From Rhizobium sp. BT03 (lineage in GTDB: Bacteria; Pseudomonadota; Alphaproteobacteria; Rhizobiales; Rhizobiaceae), in assembly GCF_030053155.1 (NCBI RefSeq), contig NZ_CP125640.1, positions 2,170,001-2,234,000 on the forward strand: 64,000 nucleotides of DNA, written 5' to 3'. Numbering within the stretch: position 1 is the stretch's first letter; every line of letters begins with the position of its first letter. Both the position numbers and the translations under genes were made by a program. This document shows positions 36,398 to 45,594 of the stretch, piece after piece. The notes under the pieces were generated by a model that saw only the letters and a list, made by a program, of their open reading frames with translations, did not search any database and was not told where the DNA came from.

Positions 36398-36437
36398 CAT
36401 CGGCCCCGAAAATCGGAATCGATTTTCGGGGCCGATG
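36398..36437. repeat. Perfect hairpin capped by a GANTC site, copy 1
   Basis: Arms 36398-36415 and 36420-36437 are perfect 18-base reverse complements around a GAAT loop, so the apex reads TCGGAATCGA and contains GAATC, the CcrM target. It lies between ihfB and the LapA-like gene. A second, otherwise different hairpin at 56.9 kb has the same ten-base apex. Confidence 0.8.
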
Positions 36438-36495
36438 CGCAGATACAACGCGCTGCTCGAAGAGGGCGGCGCCATCCGACGCATGGAGAGCTCAA

Positions 36496-36828
36496 ATGGC
36501 CAAGAAGATCGTCAACCTGTTGATTCTGCTGCCGCTCGGCGTCGTCCTTATCGTCTTCTGCGTCGCCAACCGGCAAAGCGTCACGCTCGCCTTCAATCCG
36601 TTTCGGCCGGAGGATCAGGTGCTTGCGGTTTCGGCGCCCTTCTTCGTCTTCCTGGTCGTTGCGCTGATCGCAGGCATGCTGATCGGCTCGGCCGCCACCT
36701 GGTTCAGCCAGGGCAAACACCGCAAGCGCGCCCGCACCGAAGCCAAGGAAGCCATCCGCTGGCAGGGCGAGGCCGACCGCCACAAGAGCCGCGCCGAGGA
36801 AATCGCCGGGCAGCTTCCGGCACGGTAA
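36496..36828 (+). CDS. LapA domain-containing (DUF1049) membrane protein
   Basis: 110 residues with two hydrophobic segments (LLILLPLGVVLIVFCVAN, about 8-25, and FFVFLVVALIAGMLIGSAA, about 49-67) followed by a charged cytoplasmic coiled tail. The NRQSVTLAFNPF turn between them is typical of LapA/YciS, which in E. coli works with LapB (YciM) to control lipopolysaccharide synthesis through FtsH and LpxC. LapB is not seen here. It follows ihfB, as in other proteobacteria. Confidence 0.82.
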   Translation: MAKKIVNLLILLPLGVVLIVFCVANRQSVTLAFNPFRPEDQVLAVSAPFFVFLVVALIAGMLIGSAATWFSQGKHRKRARTEAKEAIRWQGEADRHKSRAEEIAGQLPAR

Positions 36829-36862
36829 AACCGGCTCGGTTTCGACGACGCTTCCGCACCGG

Positions 36863-37297
36863 TCAGACCGGAAAAAAGCTCAGCTCCTCATAATCGCCCT
36901 CCGGCGACGCGCCGTTGCCGGTCACGCGGAAACCGTGGGCGAGGTAAAAGGCCTTCGCCCGCCGGTTCTTCACCAGGCACTTCAGCCGGTAGCGGTGTTG
37001 CGGCCATTCCGGCAGCGCCTGCAGCAGCGCCGTACCGGCGCCAGAGCCCTGGAAGTCCCGGCTGATATAGAGCATGTGAATGAAATCATCGGCCGGCCAC
37101 AGCGACAGGAAGCCGGCTATTCCACCGTTTTCATGCTCGCAGACGAAGACCGTCTCGCCATTGGTATGAGCTGCAAAATCCTCGCGGTGGAACTTGCCGG
37201 GGTCGACCCAGACGAATGTTTCGCGGCGCACGGAAAGATAAATCTCCGCAAGCATGTCCCGGTCTTCCGCCCGCGGCGGCCTGATTGTCCACGTCAT
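36863..37297 (-). CDS. GNAT family N-acetyltransferase
   Basis: 144 residues. The acetyl-CoA-binding motif A is seen as FIHMLYISRDFQGSGAGTALLQAL (Q/RxxGxG/A near residue 82), with the closing RAKAFYLAHGFRVTGNG. It transfers an acyl group from CoA to an amine; the substrate is unknown. Convergent with the LapA-like gene and followed upstream by the CoxG-like gene on the same strand. Confidence 0.88.
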   Translation of the reverse strand: MTWTIRPPRAEDRDMLAEIYLSVRRETFVWVDPGKFHREDFAAHTNGETVFVCEHENGGIAGFLSLWPADDFIHMLYISRDFQGSGAGTALLQALPEWPQHRYRLKCLVKNRRAKAFYLAHGFRVTGNGASPEGDYEELSFFPV

Positions 37298-37361
37298 GAC
37301 GTCGATTTAACCCATGCCCCCACTCCGCGCCAAGCCCAAAGCACGTGGTGCCGGGCCGGGA

Positions 37362-37817
37362 TCAGCCGGCCGCCATCTTCGCGACGACGGCGGCATTGAA
37401 ATCCGAAAAGAACCCTTCGGCGAGCCTCTGCGAGGTCGAATCGAGCAGGCGTGCGCCGAGCTGGGCAAGCCTGCCGCCGAGTTCAGCCTTTGCCCGATAA
37501 TGCAGGATTGTCTCGGCGCCGTTTTGCTCGAGCACGATATCGGCGCTGCCCCTGGCGAAGCCGGCAAGACCACCCTTGCCTTCGGCCGACAGCGTATAGC
37601 TTTTCGGCGCATCGACATTGGAAAGCGTCAACAGCCCATGAAAGGTCGCCGACAGCAGGCTGAACTTGACCTTGATCGCCGCCTCGAACCTGTCGGGCGA
37701 CAGCCGCTCGATGCTCTGGCAGCCCGGAATGCAGCCGCGCATGATCTCGGGATCGTTGAGCGCTGCCCAGACGACATCCCGCGGCGCGGCGATGCATTCT
37801 TCGCCGGTAAAATCCAT
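37362..37817 (-). CDS. SRPBCC/CoxG-family protein
   Basis: 151 residues of the carbon monoxide dehydrogenase subunit G family: DVVWAALNDPEIMRGCIPGCQSIE at the start and LGARLLDSTSQRLAEGFFSDF near the end. The START-like fold binds hydrophobic ligands. CoxG itself anchors CO dehydrogenase to the membrane, but no cox genes are nearby, so this is an orphan member of unknown partner. Confidence 0.85.
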   Translation of the reverse strand: MDFTGEECIAAPRDVVWAALNDPEIMRGCIPGCQSIERLSPDRFEAAIKVKFSLLSATFHGLLTLSNVDAPKSYTLSAEGKGGLAGFARGSADIVLEQNGAETILHYRAKAELGGRLAQLGARLLDSTSQRLAEGFFSDFNAAVVAKMAAG

Positions 37818-37920
37818 TCGACAGCCCCATCTCCGATTCGTTCACCTTATCCCAGCGGGAAAGGCTTTTGCCAGGCGGAGAGGAATGTTATCCCGCTCGT
37901 TCCGGAGCAAGGAATTGGCG

Positions 37921-38505
37921 ATGAGTGATGAATTGAAGCCCTGGAGGGTGACGGCAAGCCGCATCACCTATGAGGACCGCTGGATCCGGCTGCGAAGCGA
38001 CGATTGCGTCACCGCCGACGGAATTGTCGTCGCGCCCTTCCATGTGCTCGACTATCCCGACTGGATCAATGTCGTGCCTGTGATGCCCGACGGGCGCGTG
38101 CTGCTGACGCGGGAATACCGGCACGGCCGCGGCGAGATCATCCACGGTCTCGTCGCCGGCGGCGTCGAGCGCAGCGACAGCGGGAGCGGCGATGCGGCGT
38201 TGGCGGCAGCCCGGCGCGAACTCCGGGAGGAGACCGGCTATGAAGCCTCGACCTTCGTCAAGCTGCTGACCTCCTATCCGAATGCCGCGAGCCACAGCAA
38301 CGCGGTGACGAGCTGGCTGGCGCTCGGCCTCAGCCGGGCCGGCGAACCGCGTTTCGACCCCGGCGAGAAGATCGAACTGCTGTTTGCGGATCTTGCCGCC
38401 ATCCTTGGCGACCTGCAGTCCGGCGCGTTCGTCATGCAGTCGATGCATGTCGCAGCCCTTTATGCGGCAGAAAGCTGGCTTCGCCGGCGGACATCCGAGA
38501 CCTGA
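37921..38505 (+). CDS. Nudix-fold hydrolase with a degenerate Nudix box
   Basis: 194 residues from the ATG at 37921, inside a longer open frame that reads antisense through the CoxG-like gene. The fold resembles ADP-ribose pyrophosphatases (WINVVPVMPDGRVLLTREYRHG). The box reads VAGGVERSDSGSGDAALAAA then RRELREETGYE: the REL-EE-G half is intact, but the preceding glutamate position is Asp and the spacing to the glycines is longer. Activity is likely but the substrate is unclear. Confidence 0.8.
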   Translation: MSDELKPWRVTASRITYEDRWIRLRSDDCVTADGIVVAPFHVLDYPDWINVVPVMPDGRVLLTREYRHGRGEIIHGLVAGGVERSDSGSGDAALAAARRELREETGYEASTFVKLLTSYPNAASHSNAVTSWLALGLSRAGEPRFDPGEKIELLFADLAAILGDLQSGAFVMQSMHVAALYAAESWLRRRTSET

Positions 38506-38604
38506 AATACATGCCGGGCCGGCGCGCAGTTGATCCGGCACGCTTTTCTGGGCTACTGCATAATTCAAAGGGCGCTGTGCCCGACAGAGACGCGGAAGAG
38601 CACG

Positions 38605-39702
38605 TTGAAACAGAAAGAACGCCGGCCGGGCCAGAAGAAGACATCAGGTCCTTCCGGTGAAAGCCGCAGAGACGATCGGGCCGGCCGGCCGCCGAAGCCG
38701 GTCGCGCGGCCACCGGCTGCCCGTGAGACGGTGCGCGAGGCTGCCGTGCCCGCCGCCACCGAACGGCCGCTGACGACGCGCAGCGGTGAGCGTCCGACCG
38801 AGCGCGTGCCTGTCATCCTCGAATCGCTCGGGGCCGGCGACTTCCACCTGATCGACAGCGGCAACGGCGAAAAGCTGGAACAATACGGGCCTTATCGCAT
38901 CATCCGTCCCGAGGCCCAAGCGCTGTGGCGGCCGTCGCTGCCGGCCCATGTCTGGGAAAAGGTCGATGCCGTCTTCACCGGCGATACCGACGAGGAAGGC
39001 AGCGGCCGCTGGCGCTTCCCGAAGGCGGCGCTCGGCGAGACCTGGCCGCTGAACCTGCTCGGCGTCGATTTCCACGGCCGTTTCACCTCCTTCCGTCATG
39101 TCGGCGTCTTCCCGGAGCAGATCGTGCACTGGAGCTGGATGAAGGAGCAGGTCGAAAAGGCCGGCCGGCCGCTGAGGGTGCTGAACCTTTTCGGCTATAC
39201 CGGCGTCGCCTCGCTGGTTGCCGCCGCGGCCGGCGCCGAAGTCACCCATGTCGATGCCTCGAAGAAGGCGATCGGCTGGGCGCGGGAAAACCAGGCGCTC
39301 GGGCGCATGGAGAAACTGCCGATCCGCTGGATCTGCGAGGATGCGATGAAATTCATCCTGCGCGAGGAACGCCGCGGCAGCCAGTACGACATCATCCTCA
39401 CCGATCCGCCGAAATTCGGCCGCGGCCCGAACGGCGAAGTCTGGCATCTCTTCGAACATTTGCCCTTGATGCTCGACATCTGCCGCGAGATCCTGTCGCC
39501 GAAGGCCGTGGGCTTGGTGCTGACGGCCTATTCGATCCGCGCCAGCTTCTATTCGATCCACGAGCTGATGCGCGAGACGATGCGGGGCGCCGGCGGCGCG
39601 GTCGAATCCGGCGAGCTGGTCATCCGCGAAGCCGGCCTCGACGGCAAGACGCCGGGCCGCGCACTTTCCACCTCCCTCTTTTCCCGCTGGGTGCCGAAAT
39701 GA
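38605..39702 (+). CDS. Class I SAM-dependent methyltransferase, probable rRNA methylase
   Basis: 365 residues from a TTG at 38605 with GGAAGAG about six bases upstream; a TTG at 38530 is the other choice. A basic, Pro/Arg-rich disordered tail (about residues 1-70) precedes the COG1092-like domain. SAM motif I is [21 protein letters not shown] near 195, motif [13 protein letters not shown], and the catalytic [12 protein letters not shown] near 270, as in RlmI/RlmK-type 23S rRNA enzymes. Its stop overlaps the next gene (ATGA), also an RNA methyltransferase. Confidence 0.85.
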   Translation: MKQKERRPGQKKTSGPSGESRRDDRAGRPPKPVARPPAARETVREAAVPAATERPLTTRSGERPTERVPVILESLGAGDFHLIDSGNGEKLEQYGPYRIIRPEAQALWRPSLPAHVWEKVDAVFTGDTDEEGSGRWRFPKAALGETWPLNLLGVDFHGRFTSFRHVGVFPEQIVHWSWMKEQVEKAGRPLRVLNLFGYTGVASLVAAAAGAEVTHVDASKKAIGWARENQALGRMEKLPIRWICEDAMKFILREERRGSQYDIILTDPPKFGRGPNGEVWHLFEHLPLMLDICREILSPKAVGLVLTAYSIRASFYSIHELMRETMRGAGGAVESGELVIREAGLDGKTPGRALSTSLFSRWVPK

Positions 39703-40559
39703 GCAAGGACTTCCACGATCAGGGACCGCGCAGGGTCGGACAGGTGAAGGAAGTCACCTCGCTTGCCAATCCCATCATCAAGGACATCAAGGCGCTGACG
39801 AACAAGAAGTCGCGCGAGGAGAGCGGGACTTTCCTCGCCGAGGGGCTGAAGCTCGTCATCGATGCGATCGAACTCGGCTGGACGATCCGCACGCTGGTCT
39901 ATGCCAAGGCGGCCAAGGGCAAGCCGCTGGTCGAGCAGATGGCGGCAAGGACCGTCGCCTCGGGCGGGCTGGTGCTCGAAGTCAGCGAAAAGGTGATCGG
40001 CTCGATCACCCGCCGCGACAATCCGCAGATGGTCGTCGGCATCTTCGACCAGCGCTGGATGCCGCTCAAAGACATCCGGCCGAGAGAGGGAGAGACCTGG
40101 GTGGCGCTCGACCGCGTGCGCGATCCCGGCAATCTCGGCACCATCATCCGCACAGCGGATGCGGCCGGGGCCTCCGGCGTCATTCTGGTCGGAGAGGCAA
40201 CCGATCCGTTCTCGCTCGAGACCGTGCGCGCCACCATGGGCTCGGTCTTCGCCGTTCCGGTCGCACGCGCGACGCCGGAGGAATTCCTCGCCTGGCGGAA
40301 ATCGGCCGGCGTTTGCGTGGTCGCGACGCATCTTGCCGGCGCGGTCGATTACCGCACCATCGACTACCGGAAGAAGCCCGTCGTGCTCTTGATGGGCAAC
40401 GAGCAATCCGGCCTGCCCGATCAGCTGGCCGGGCGAGCCGACGCGCTTGCCCGCATTCCGCAGCAAGGCCGCGCCGATTCCCTGAACCTCGCCGTCGCCA
40501 CCGCTGTCATGCTTTTCGAGGCGCGCCGCCATCTCCTCTCACTTGCCGAGGGCAAATGA
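39699..40559 (+). CDS. TrmH/SpoU-family RNA 2'-O-methyltransferase
   Basis: 286 residues. The N-terminal substrate-binding domain ([30 protein letters not shown]) is followed by the SPOUT knot domain with [24 protein letters not shown] (motif 1), [11 protein letters not shown] (motif 2) and [17 protein letters not shown] (motif 3). It methylates a ribose in rRNA or tRNA; the target is unknown. It overlaps the preceding methyltransferase by four bases and its own stop overlaps the lspA start, forming a tightly coupled three-gene unit. Confidence 0.92.
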   Translation: MSKDFHDQGPRRVGQVKEVTSLANPIIKDIKALTNKKSREESGTFLAEGLKLVIDAIELGWTIRTLVYAKAAKGKPLVEQMAARTVASGGLVLEVSEKVIGSITRRDNPQMVVGIFDQRWMPLKDIRPREGETWVALDRVRDPGNLGTIIRTADAAGASGVILVGEATDPFSLETVRATMGSVFAVPVARATPEEFLAWRKSAGVCVVATHLAGAVDYRTIDYRKKPVVLLMGNEQSGLPDQLAGRADALARIPQQGRADSLNLAVATAVMLFEARRHLLSLAEGK

Positions 40560-41059
40560 CCGAACAGACTTTTGCCCGCCCCGCGCTGTTTTCGCGGCCG
40601 GCGCCGATCCTCTTCTTCATCGTCGTCGCCGTGCTCATCGATCAGGCCGTCAAGATCGCGGTCGATCATTACCTGCCGCTGCAGGAGGCCGTGCCGGTTA
40701 TTCCGATGCTGGCGCTCTACCGTACCTACAATCTCGGCGTTGCCTTTTCGATGCTGGAGGGCATGGACGGCTGGTTCATCGTCGGCATGCGGCTCGTCAT
40801 CGTCGCCTTCGTCATGTGGCTGTGGTATCGCACGGCGAAGGACCGCTGGCTCGCCCATCTCGGTTATGCGCTGATCATCGCCGGCGCGATCGGCAATCTC
40901 GTCGACCGCTTCGCCTACGGCCATGTGATCGATTACATTCTTTTTCACACCGACAACTGGTCCTTCGCGGTGTTCAATCTCGCCGACAGCTTTATCACCA
41001 TCGGCGCGGCCTGCGTCATTCTCGACGAGCTGATGCTGCCGAAAACGGCCGGCCGCTAA
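40556..41059 (+). CDS. lspA: Lipoprotein signal peptidase (signal peptidase II)
   Basis: 167 residues, four membrane segments (about 13-32, 68-90, 96-112 and 135-158). The two catalytic aspartates are in [16 protein letters not shown] and FNLADSFI (the NxAD motif). It cleaves prolipoproteins after lipid attachment to the +1 cysteine. ATG at 40556 overlaps the stop of the preceding methyltransferase (ATGA). Confidence 0.96.
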   Translation: MTEQTFARPALFSRPAPILFFIVVAVLIDQAVKIAVDHYLPLQEAVPVIPMLALYRTYNLGVAFSMLEGMDGWFIVGMRLVIVAFVMWLWYRTAKDRWLAHLGYALIIAGAIGNLVDRFAYGHVIDYILFHTDNWSFAVFNLADSFITIGAACVILDELMLPKTAGR

Positions 41060-41114
41060 AATCTTATCGAATTCCTGAAGGCATTCGGAAGAGGCCTCAT
41101 GTTAGCCAGATAGC

Positions 41115-43394
41115 ATGCACAACCTGGGACAATTGCAGGAAAGATTGTCCGCCGCCTTCGGCGGACCCGCCGCCAAGCCGCATGAAGAGCGGATGGCGGG
41201 CTCCTTCTCGCGGCCGGTCGCATCGGCGCTTGAGGCAGCAGATGACGGCAGGATGGGGCCTGCAGCGACACGCCGCCTGCTGGTCTACTGGCTTGGCGGC
41301 GCCGGCCTGCTGGCCGCAATGATCCTGACGCTGCTTGCCCATGCCGGCGATCCTCTGCTGCTTTCGGGCGGTCTCGTCGTTCTCGGCCTCGCCGTCATCG
41401 CCAGTTATGCCGTCCTGATGGCTCGGCGGCGCAAGCCCCCGCGCGGCGGCAAATCGCTGCCGGATTGGAACGATGGCGCCAAGCTGTTTGCCGACGTGCA
41501 CGACGTGCTCGGCGACATCACCGTCAGCCGCAGCATGGACCGGCGCATCATTTCGGCCAACGACACGTTTCGCCGCCTGACCGGGCGGCTGCGTCCGGAG
41601 GGGCGGAGCTGCGAGGAGATCGGGCTTGCCTTCCGCCCCGGCCCGATCCCGCACTGCTTCGACGTCGAGATCTCGACGCCGGACGGCCAGCGCATCTTTC
41701 TCTGGCGCGACGTCGTCACCCGCGACCCGGCAAACGGCCGCCTGCTGCTGCAGAGTGTCGCGCGTGATGTGACCGATGAGCGGCTGATCGCACAGGGCCG
41801 CGAAGAGGCCCGCCAGAAGGCGGAATATAACAGCGCCGCCAAATCGCGGCTGCTTGCCACCGTCAGCCACGAGGTGCGCACGCCGCTTTCCGGCCTCCTC
41901 GGCATGACGCATCTGCTCGCCGAGACACGGCTGACGCAGGAGCAGCAGGATTATCTCGCCAATATCCGCCAGTCCGGCCACGCGCTGACGCAGCTCGTCG
42001 AGGATCTGCTCGATTTCTCCACCATCGAGGTCGGCCGCTTCGCACTGCACCCGCGCTCGGAATCGCTGCGCAAGCTCTTGGAAAGCGTCGTCGAGATGCT
42101 CGCTCACCGGGCGCATGAAAAAGGCATCGAGATCGGCGCCACCGTGTCTTCAGACGTGCCGGAGAATATGAGCTTCGACCCGGCGCGGCTGCGCCAGGTT
42201 CTGTTCAACGTCATCGGCAATGCCGTGAAGTTCACCCAGGCCGGCGGCGTCTTCATTCGCGTGTCGCTCGACGCCGACGACCTGTCGATCACCGTCACCG
42301 ATAGTGGTCCCGGCATGACGGCGGAAGAGCAGGCGCGTGTCTTCGGCGAGTTCGAGCAGGGCGGGACCGTCGCCGACAGGAGCAGCGGCACCGGGCTCGG
42401 CCTTGCCATCTCCGCCCGCATCATGCGCGAATTCAACGGCGCGCTGACGGTTGCCAGCGAAAAGGGCAAAGGCAGCGAATTCACCATCCGTTTCCCGGTC
42501 GATATCGGCAGCGAGCGCCCCGACAGGCGCAATACGCTGCTTGCCGGCAACAGCGTCGTGCTCCTGGCGCCGGCGGGCGCGGCGCGCACCGCCATCGCCG
42601 AGACGATTACCGCGCTTGGCGGCCTCTGCCATCTCGTCGCCGACGGCGAGAGCGCGCGGGCAACGCTGCTCGGCTTGGCAAACAGCGGAAAGCGGCCGAC
42701 CGATATCATCATCGATCATCGCATGTCGGCCGAATTTTCCGCCCACCTTGCCGATCGAGCCGAAATTGCCGCCCTTGGCCTGCGCAAGGTCCTGCTCGTC
42801 AATCCGGAGGAGCGCAGCGCCCATCCGCTCGATCTCTTCGATGCCTGGCTCATCCGGCCGCTGCGCGAACAGTCGCTGATCGACGTGCTGCGCGGGCGCA
42901 TGCGCGGCATGGAGAAGCGCGACGCGCTGAACGACAACCAGCCGGGCTTCGGCCTTTCGGTTGCGGAGACGATGGTGGCCGCCAGCGGGCTCAACATCCT
43001 GCTTGGCGAGGACGATCCGATCAATGCCATGCTGGTGCGCGTCGTGCTGGAGAAGGGCGGGCATAAGGTGCGCCATGTCGAGGATTTCGAGGCGCTGCTC
43101 GATTGCGCCCTTTGCGAGGCGAATGCCCGGCCCGACATCATCATCAGCGACCTGTCGATGCCCGGCGGCAACGGCATCGATATGCTCGGGCGCCTGCGCG
43201 GCCACGAAAGGCGGCTCGATCTTGCCTCGGTGCCGGTGATCGTGCTCACGGCCGACAAGAGCGACGAATCGCGCCGCCAGGTCCTGCTGAACGGCGCCAA
43301 CCGCGTCATGGTCAAGCCGGTCGACCCGGTGCGGCTGCTGACCGAAGTTCAGGCCGTCGCCGCACTTTCCGCCCGCCGGGCGGAGGCGCGATAA
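41115..43394 (+). CDS. Membrane hybrid histidine kinase with two receiver domains
   Basis: 759 residues. Two membrane segments (about 54-73 and 80-100) are followed by a PAS-like domain (about 120-220), HisKA with ATVSHEVRTPLSG (phospho-His about 251), HATPase_c with NVIGNAVKFT, DSGPGMT and GTGLGLAI, and two C-terminal receivers. Receiver 1 (about 490-600) is degenerate: the acidic pocket is lost (LLAPAG), though IIIDHRM keeps an aspartate. Receiver 2 (about 625-745) is complete: GEDD, IIISDLSMP, LTAD and MVKPVD. It starts 55 bases after lspA. Output partner and signal are unknown. Confidence 0.9.
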   Translation: MHNLGQLQERLSAAFGGPAAKPHEERMAGSFSRPVASALEAADDGRMGPAATRRLLVYWLGGAGLLAAMILTLLAHAGDPLLLSGGLVVLGLAVIASYAVLMARRRKPPRGGKSLPDWNDGAKLFADVHDVLGDITVSRSMDRRIISANDTFRRLTGRLRPEGRSCEEIGLAFRPGPIPHCFDVEISTPDGQRIFLWRDVVTRDPANGRLLLQSVARDVTDERLIAQGREEARQKAEYNSAAKSRLLATVSHEVRTPLSGLLGMTHLLAETRLTQEQQDYLANIRQSGHALTQLVEDLLDFSTIEVGRFALHPRSESLRKLLESVVEMLAHRAHEKGIEIGATVSSDVPENMSFDPARLRQVLFNVIGNAVKFTQAGGVFIRVSLDADDLSITVTDSGPGMTAEEQARVFGEFEQGGTVADRSSGTGLGLAISARIMREFNGALTVASEKGKGSEFTIRFPVDIGSERPDRRNTLLAGNSVVLLAPAGAARTAIAETITALGGLCHLVADGESARATLLGLANSGKRPTDIIIDHRMSAEFSAHLADRAEIAALGLRKVLLVNPEERSAHPLDLFDAWLIRPLREQSLIDVLRGRMRGMEKRDALNDNQPGFGLSVAETMVAASGLNILLGEDDPINAMLVRVVLEKGGHKVRHVEDFEALLDCALCEANARPDIIISDLSMPGGNGIDMLGRLRGHERRLDLASVPVIVLTADKSDESRRQVLLNGANRVMVKPVDPVRLLTEVQAVAALSARRAEAR

Positions 43395-43502
43395 CGTGCC
43401 GCGGGGCCGGCATGCGTCTTGCGCTGGGAAATCCAATATGTCACTTTCCTGTCGCAGAGAAGTGTTTTATGGCGTCGATAAGCCGGCAACGGGAGAATCG
43501 CC

Positions 43503-44381
43503 ATGTCCGCCATCGACATCCTGAATCGTGACACCATTGCCGAGGCTGCACCGCCCTCGACGGCGGCAGTCCAGAAGGACGGCGATATCCTCGGCCGCAT
43601 CGGCAATCTGGAAACCCGCCTTGCCCGCACGGCGCGCGAGATCGATGCCGCCCAGGCCGTGCGCTACCGCGTCTTCGTCGACGAAATGAAGGCGCAATTG
43701 CCGCTGGACGCCATGCGCCGCCAGCGCGATGTCGACGCCTATGATGCTTTTTGCGACCATCTTCTCGTTCTCGACCGCACGATCGAGGGTGACCCGGAAG
43801 ACCAGATCGTCGGCACCTACCGGCTGCTGCGCCAGGATGTCGCCATGGCCAATGGCGGTTTTTACTCGGCTTCCGAATTCGAGATCGACGGCCTCCTTGC
43901 CAAACATCCGGACAAACGCTTCATGGAACTCGGCCGTTCCTGCGTACTGCCGGAATACCGCACCAAACGCACCGTCGAGCTTCTGTGGCAGGGCAATTGG
44001 GCCTATGCGCTGAAGCATGGTGTCAGCGCCATGTTCGGCTGCGCCTCTTTCCCAGGCGTCTATCTCGAAAGCCACGCGCTGGCGCTGTCCTTCCTCTACC
44101 ACAATGTGCTGGCGAAGAATGAATGGGCCGTCAGCGCATTGCCGCATCTCGCCCGCAACATGGACCTGATGCCGGCCGAGGCCGTCAACCCGAAGCGGGC
44201 GCTGATGGCTCTGCCGCCGTTGATCAAGGGTTATATGCGCCTCGGCGCGATGGTCGGCTCCAGTGCGGTCATCGATCATGCCTTCAACACGACCGACGTG
44301 CTGATCGTGCTGCCGATCTCCAGCATTTCCGACCGCTACCTGAATTATTACGGCGCCGACGCCGGCCGCTTCTCGAGCTAG
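43503..44381 (+). CDS. olsB: L-ornithine N-alpha-acyltransferase
   Basis: 292 residues. It transfers a 3-hydroxyacyl group from acyl carrier protein to ornithine, the first step of phosphorus-free ornithine lipids. The GNAT-like core is AAQAVRYRVFVDEMKAQL, IVGTYRLLRQDVA, and FMELGRSCVLPEYRTKRTVELLWQGNW, which match OlsB proteins. The ATG at 43503 has GGGAG upstream. Neighbourhood supports the call: in Sinorhizobium meliloti olsB adjoins tme, as here with one AraC gene between. The second-step acyltransferase gene olsA lies 17 kb away in this window. Confidence 0.88.
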   Translation: MSAIDILNRDTIAEAAPPSTAAVQKDGDILGRIGNLETRLARTAREIDAAQAVRYRVFVDEMKAQLPLDAMRRQRDVDAYDAFCDHLLVLDRTIEGDPEDQIVGTYRLLRQDVAMANGGFYSASEFEIDGLLAKHPDKRFMELGRSCVLPEYRTKRTVELLWQGNWAYALKHGVSAMFGCASFPGVYLESHALALSFLYHNVLAKNEWAVSALPHLARNMDLMPAEAVNPKRALMALPPLIKGYMRLGAMVGSSAVIDHAFNTTDVLIVLPISSISDRYLNYYGADAGRFSS

Positions 44382-44427
44382 AATCTGAAAGATCGCGGAG
44401 CGCTTCAGGCTCTCCGGTGGCGCACCC

Positions 44428-45468
44428 TCACATATCGAACCGCCTTCTCGTATCCGACGGGTTCTCTCCATACGCCGCCCGATAGGTTGCCGCAAAACGG
44501 CCAAGGTGAAAGAACCCCCACTTCAAACAGATGTCCCGCAACGGCTGCCGGTTTGAAGGATCGCGCAGATCCTCGCGGACCGCTTGCAAGCGGATCGTCC
44601 TGAGGTAGGCAGACGGCGTGGTTCCCTTGAAGGCACGAAAACCGACTTCGAGAGCGCGAATGGAAATGCCCGCCGCCTCCGCGACATTCTGCATCGTCAT
44701 CGGCTGCGCGATGTTTGCATGCATGAATTCGATGGCCCGGCGGACATGCCGCGGTGCGATCAGATGGATTTTCTTGTCGAGGAGATGCGAGAGCCGATGA
44801 GGAACCAGGCGCACCACCAGATCGGCAAATGCCTGGATCAGGTTGGACATGGCAATGGGCGAGTGGAGGAGCGGCCCGTTGTTGCGCATGCCGATGATCA
44901 TCGTTTGGGCGAGACCGCCGATCAACTGTCCCGCCGCGGTGGACCGATCGACGACCGGCGCCAGATCCATTGACCCGGTCAGCGGGGTCTCCAATACGGC
45001 GGCGACGGTCTGCGCTATGATCGCCCAGCTCAGGCTGAGTGTGTCCGACCGATGAGGCGCTGCCCTCACGGAAACCCGTTCCGGTTCAAGATTGTTCGTC
45101 AGCAACAGCCGCCCGGGTGTCGCTTCGGCCACGGTCCGACCAAAGCCTACGTCGAGAGCACCCGTGCGCGGAACGATGATTGCCAGAGTTTCCGGCGTTC
45201 CATGTGCCGTTCTTGCCCCCCAGCCGCCGGAATCCTGGTTGCTGACCAGCGACAACCGCTCATCGCCCCAAAACCCGACCTTCCAGTCGAGGGGTTTCTC
45301 TCGGCCATTGCGCCATGCGTCGAACGAACCGAACCCCTTGGTCAGGGCCTCGACCATATCGTCGAAAGTTGCCCCCTGAAATCGGGCGATGAAATTGGGG
45401 GATGCATTTTCCGGCATGGGAACCCAAACGGCTGATGAAATTAAATTATGCCCCGCGTTTTGCATCAA
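44428..45468 (-). CDS. AraC family transcriptional regulator
   Basis: 346 residues. The C-terminal double helix-turn-helix is clear: HANIAQPMTMQNVAEAAGIS, then IRALEVGFRAFKGTTPSAYLRTIRLQAVREDL, then ICLKWGFFHLGRFAATYRAAYGENPS. The N-terminal domain (residues about 20-200) is of the AraC-binding-like type found in OruR/regulators of catabolic genes. The effector is unknown. It is convergent with olsB and lies downstream of tme with a strong terminator between, so it is its own unit. An alternative start is the ATG at 45417. Confidence 0.88.
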   Translation of the reverse strand: MMQNAGHNLISSAVWVPMPENASPNFIARFQGATFDDMVEALTKGFGSFDAWRNGREKPLDWKVGFWGDERLSLVSNQDSGGWGARTAHGTPETLAIIVPRTGALDVGFGRTVAEATPGRLLLTNNLEPERVSVRAAPHRSDTLSLSWAIIAQTVAAVLETPLTGSMDLAPVVDRSTAAGQLIGGLAQTMIIGMRNNGPLLHSPIAMSNLIQAFADLVVRLVPHRLSHLLDKKIHLIAPRHVRRAIEFMHANIAQPMTMQNVAEAAGISIRALEVGFRAFKGTTPSAYLRTIRLQAVREDLRDPSNRQPLRDICLKWGFFHLGRFAATYRAAYGENPSDTRRRFDM

Positions 45469-45520
45469 AAGTATGACTTATCAGATCAACCCTTTCAACC
45501 GCGGCCTCGGTGCGTAAGCC

Positions 45521-45563
45521 ACAAAAAGCCGTGCCCGGCCGACATGTTGTCGGCCGGGCACGG
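45521..45563 (-). terminator. Intrinsic terminator of tme
   Basis: Perfect 15-base arms at 45529-45543 and 45549-45563 with an ATGTT loop. On the minus strand the stem is followed by CTTTTTGTGG, a T-run, so it terminates tme, whose stop is 32 bases before it. Confidence 0.9.
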
Positions 45564-45594
45564 AATGCCGTCTCATATGGGAGGCAGAGCGCGT

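Noticed and set aside
37362..37817. Carbon monoxide dehydrogenase operon (CoxG-like gene)
   Set aside because: No coxMSL or accessory genes are adjacent; the gene is an orphan SRPBCC protein.
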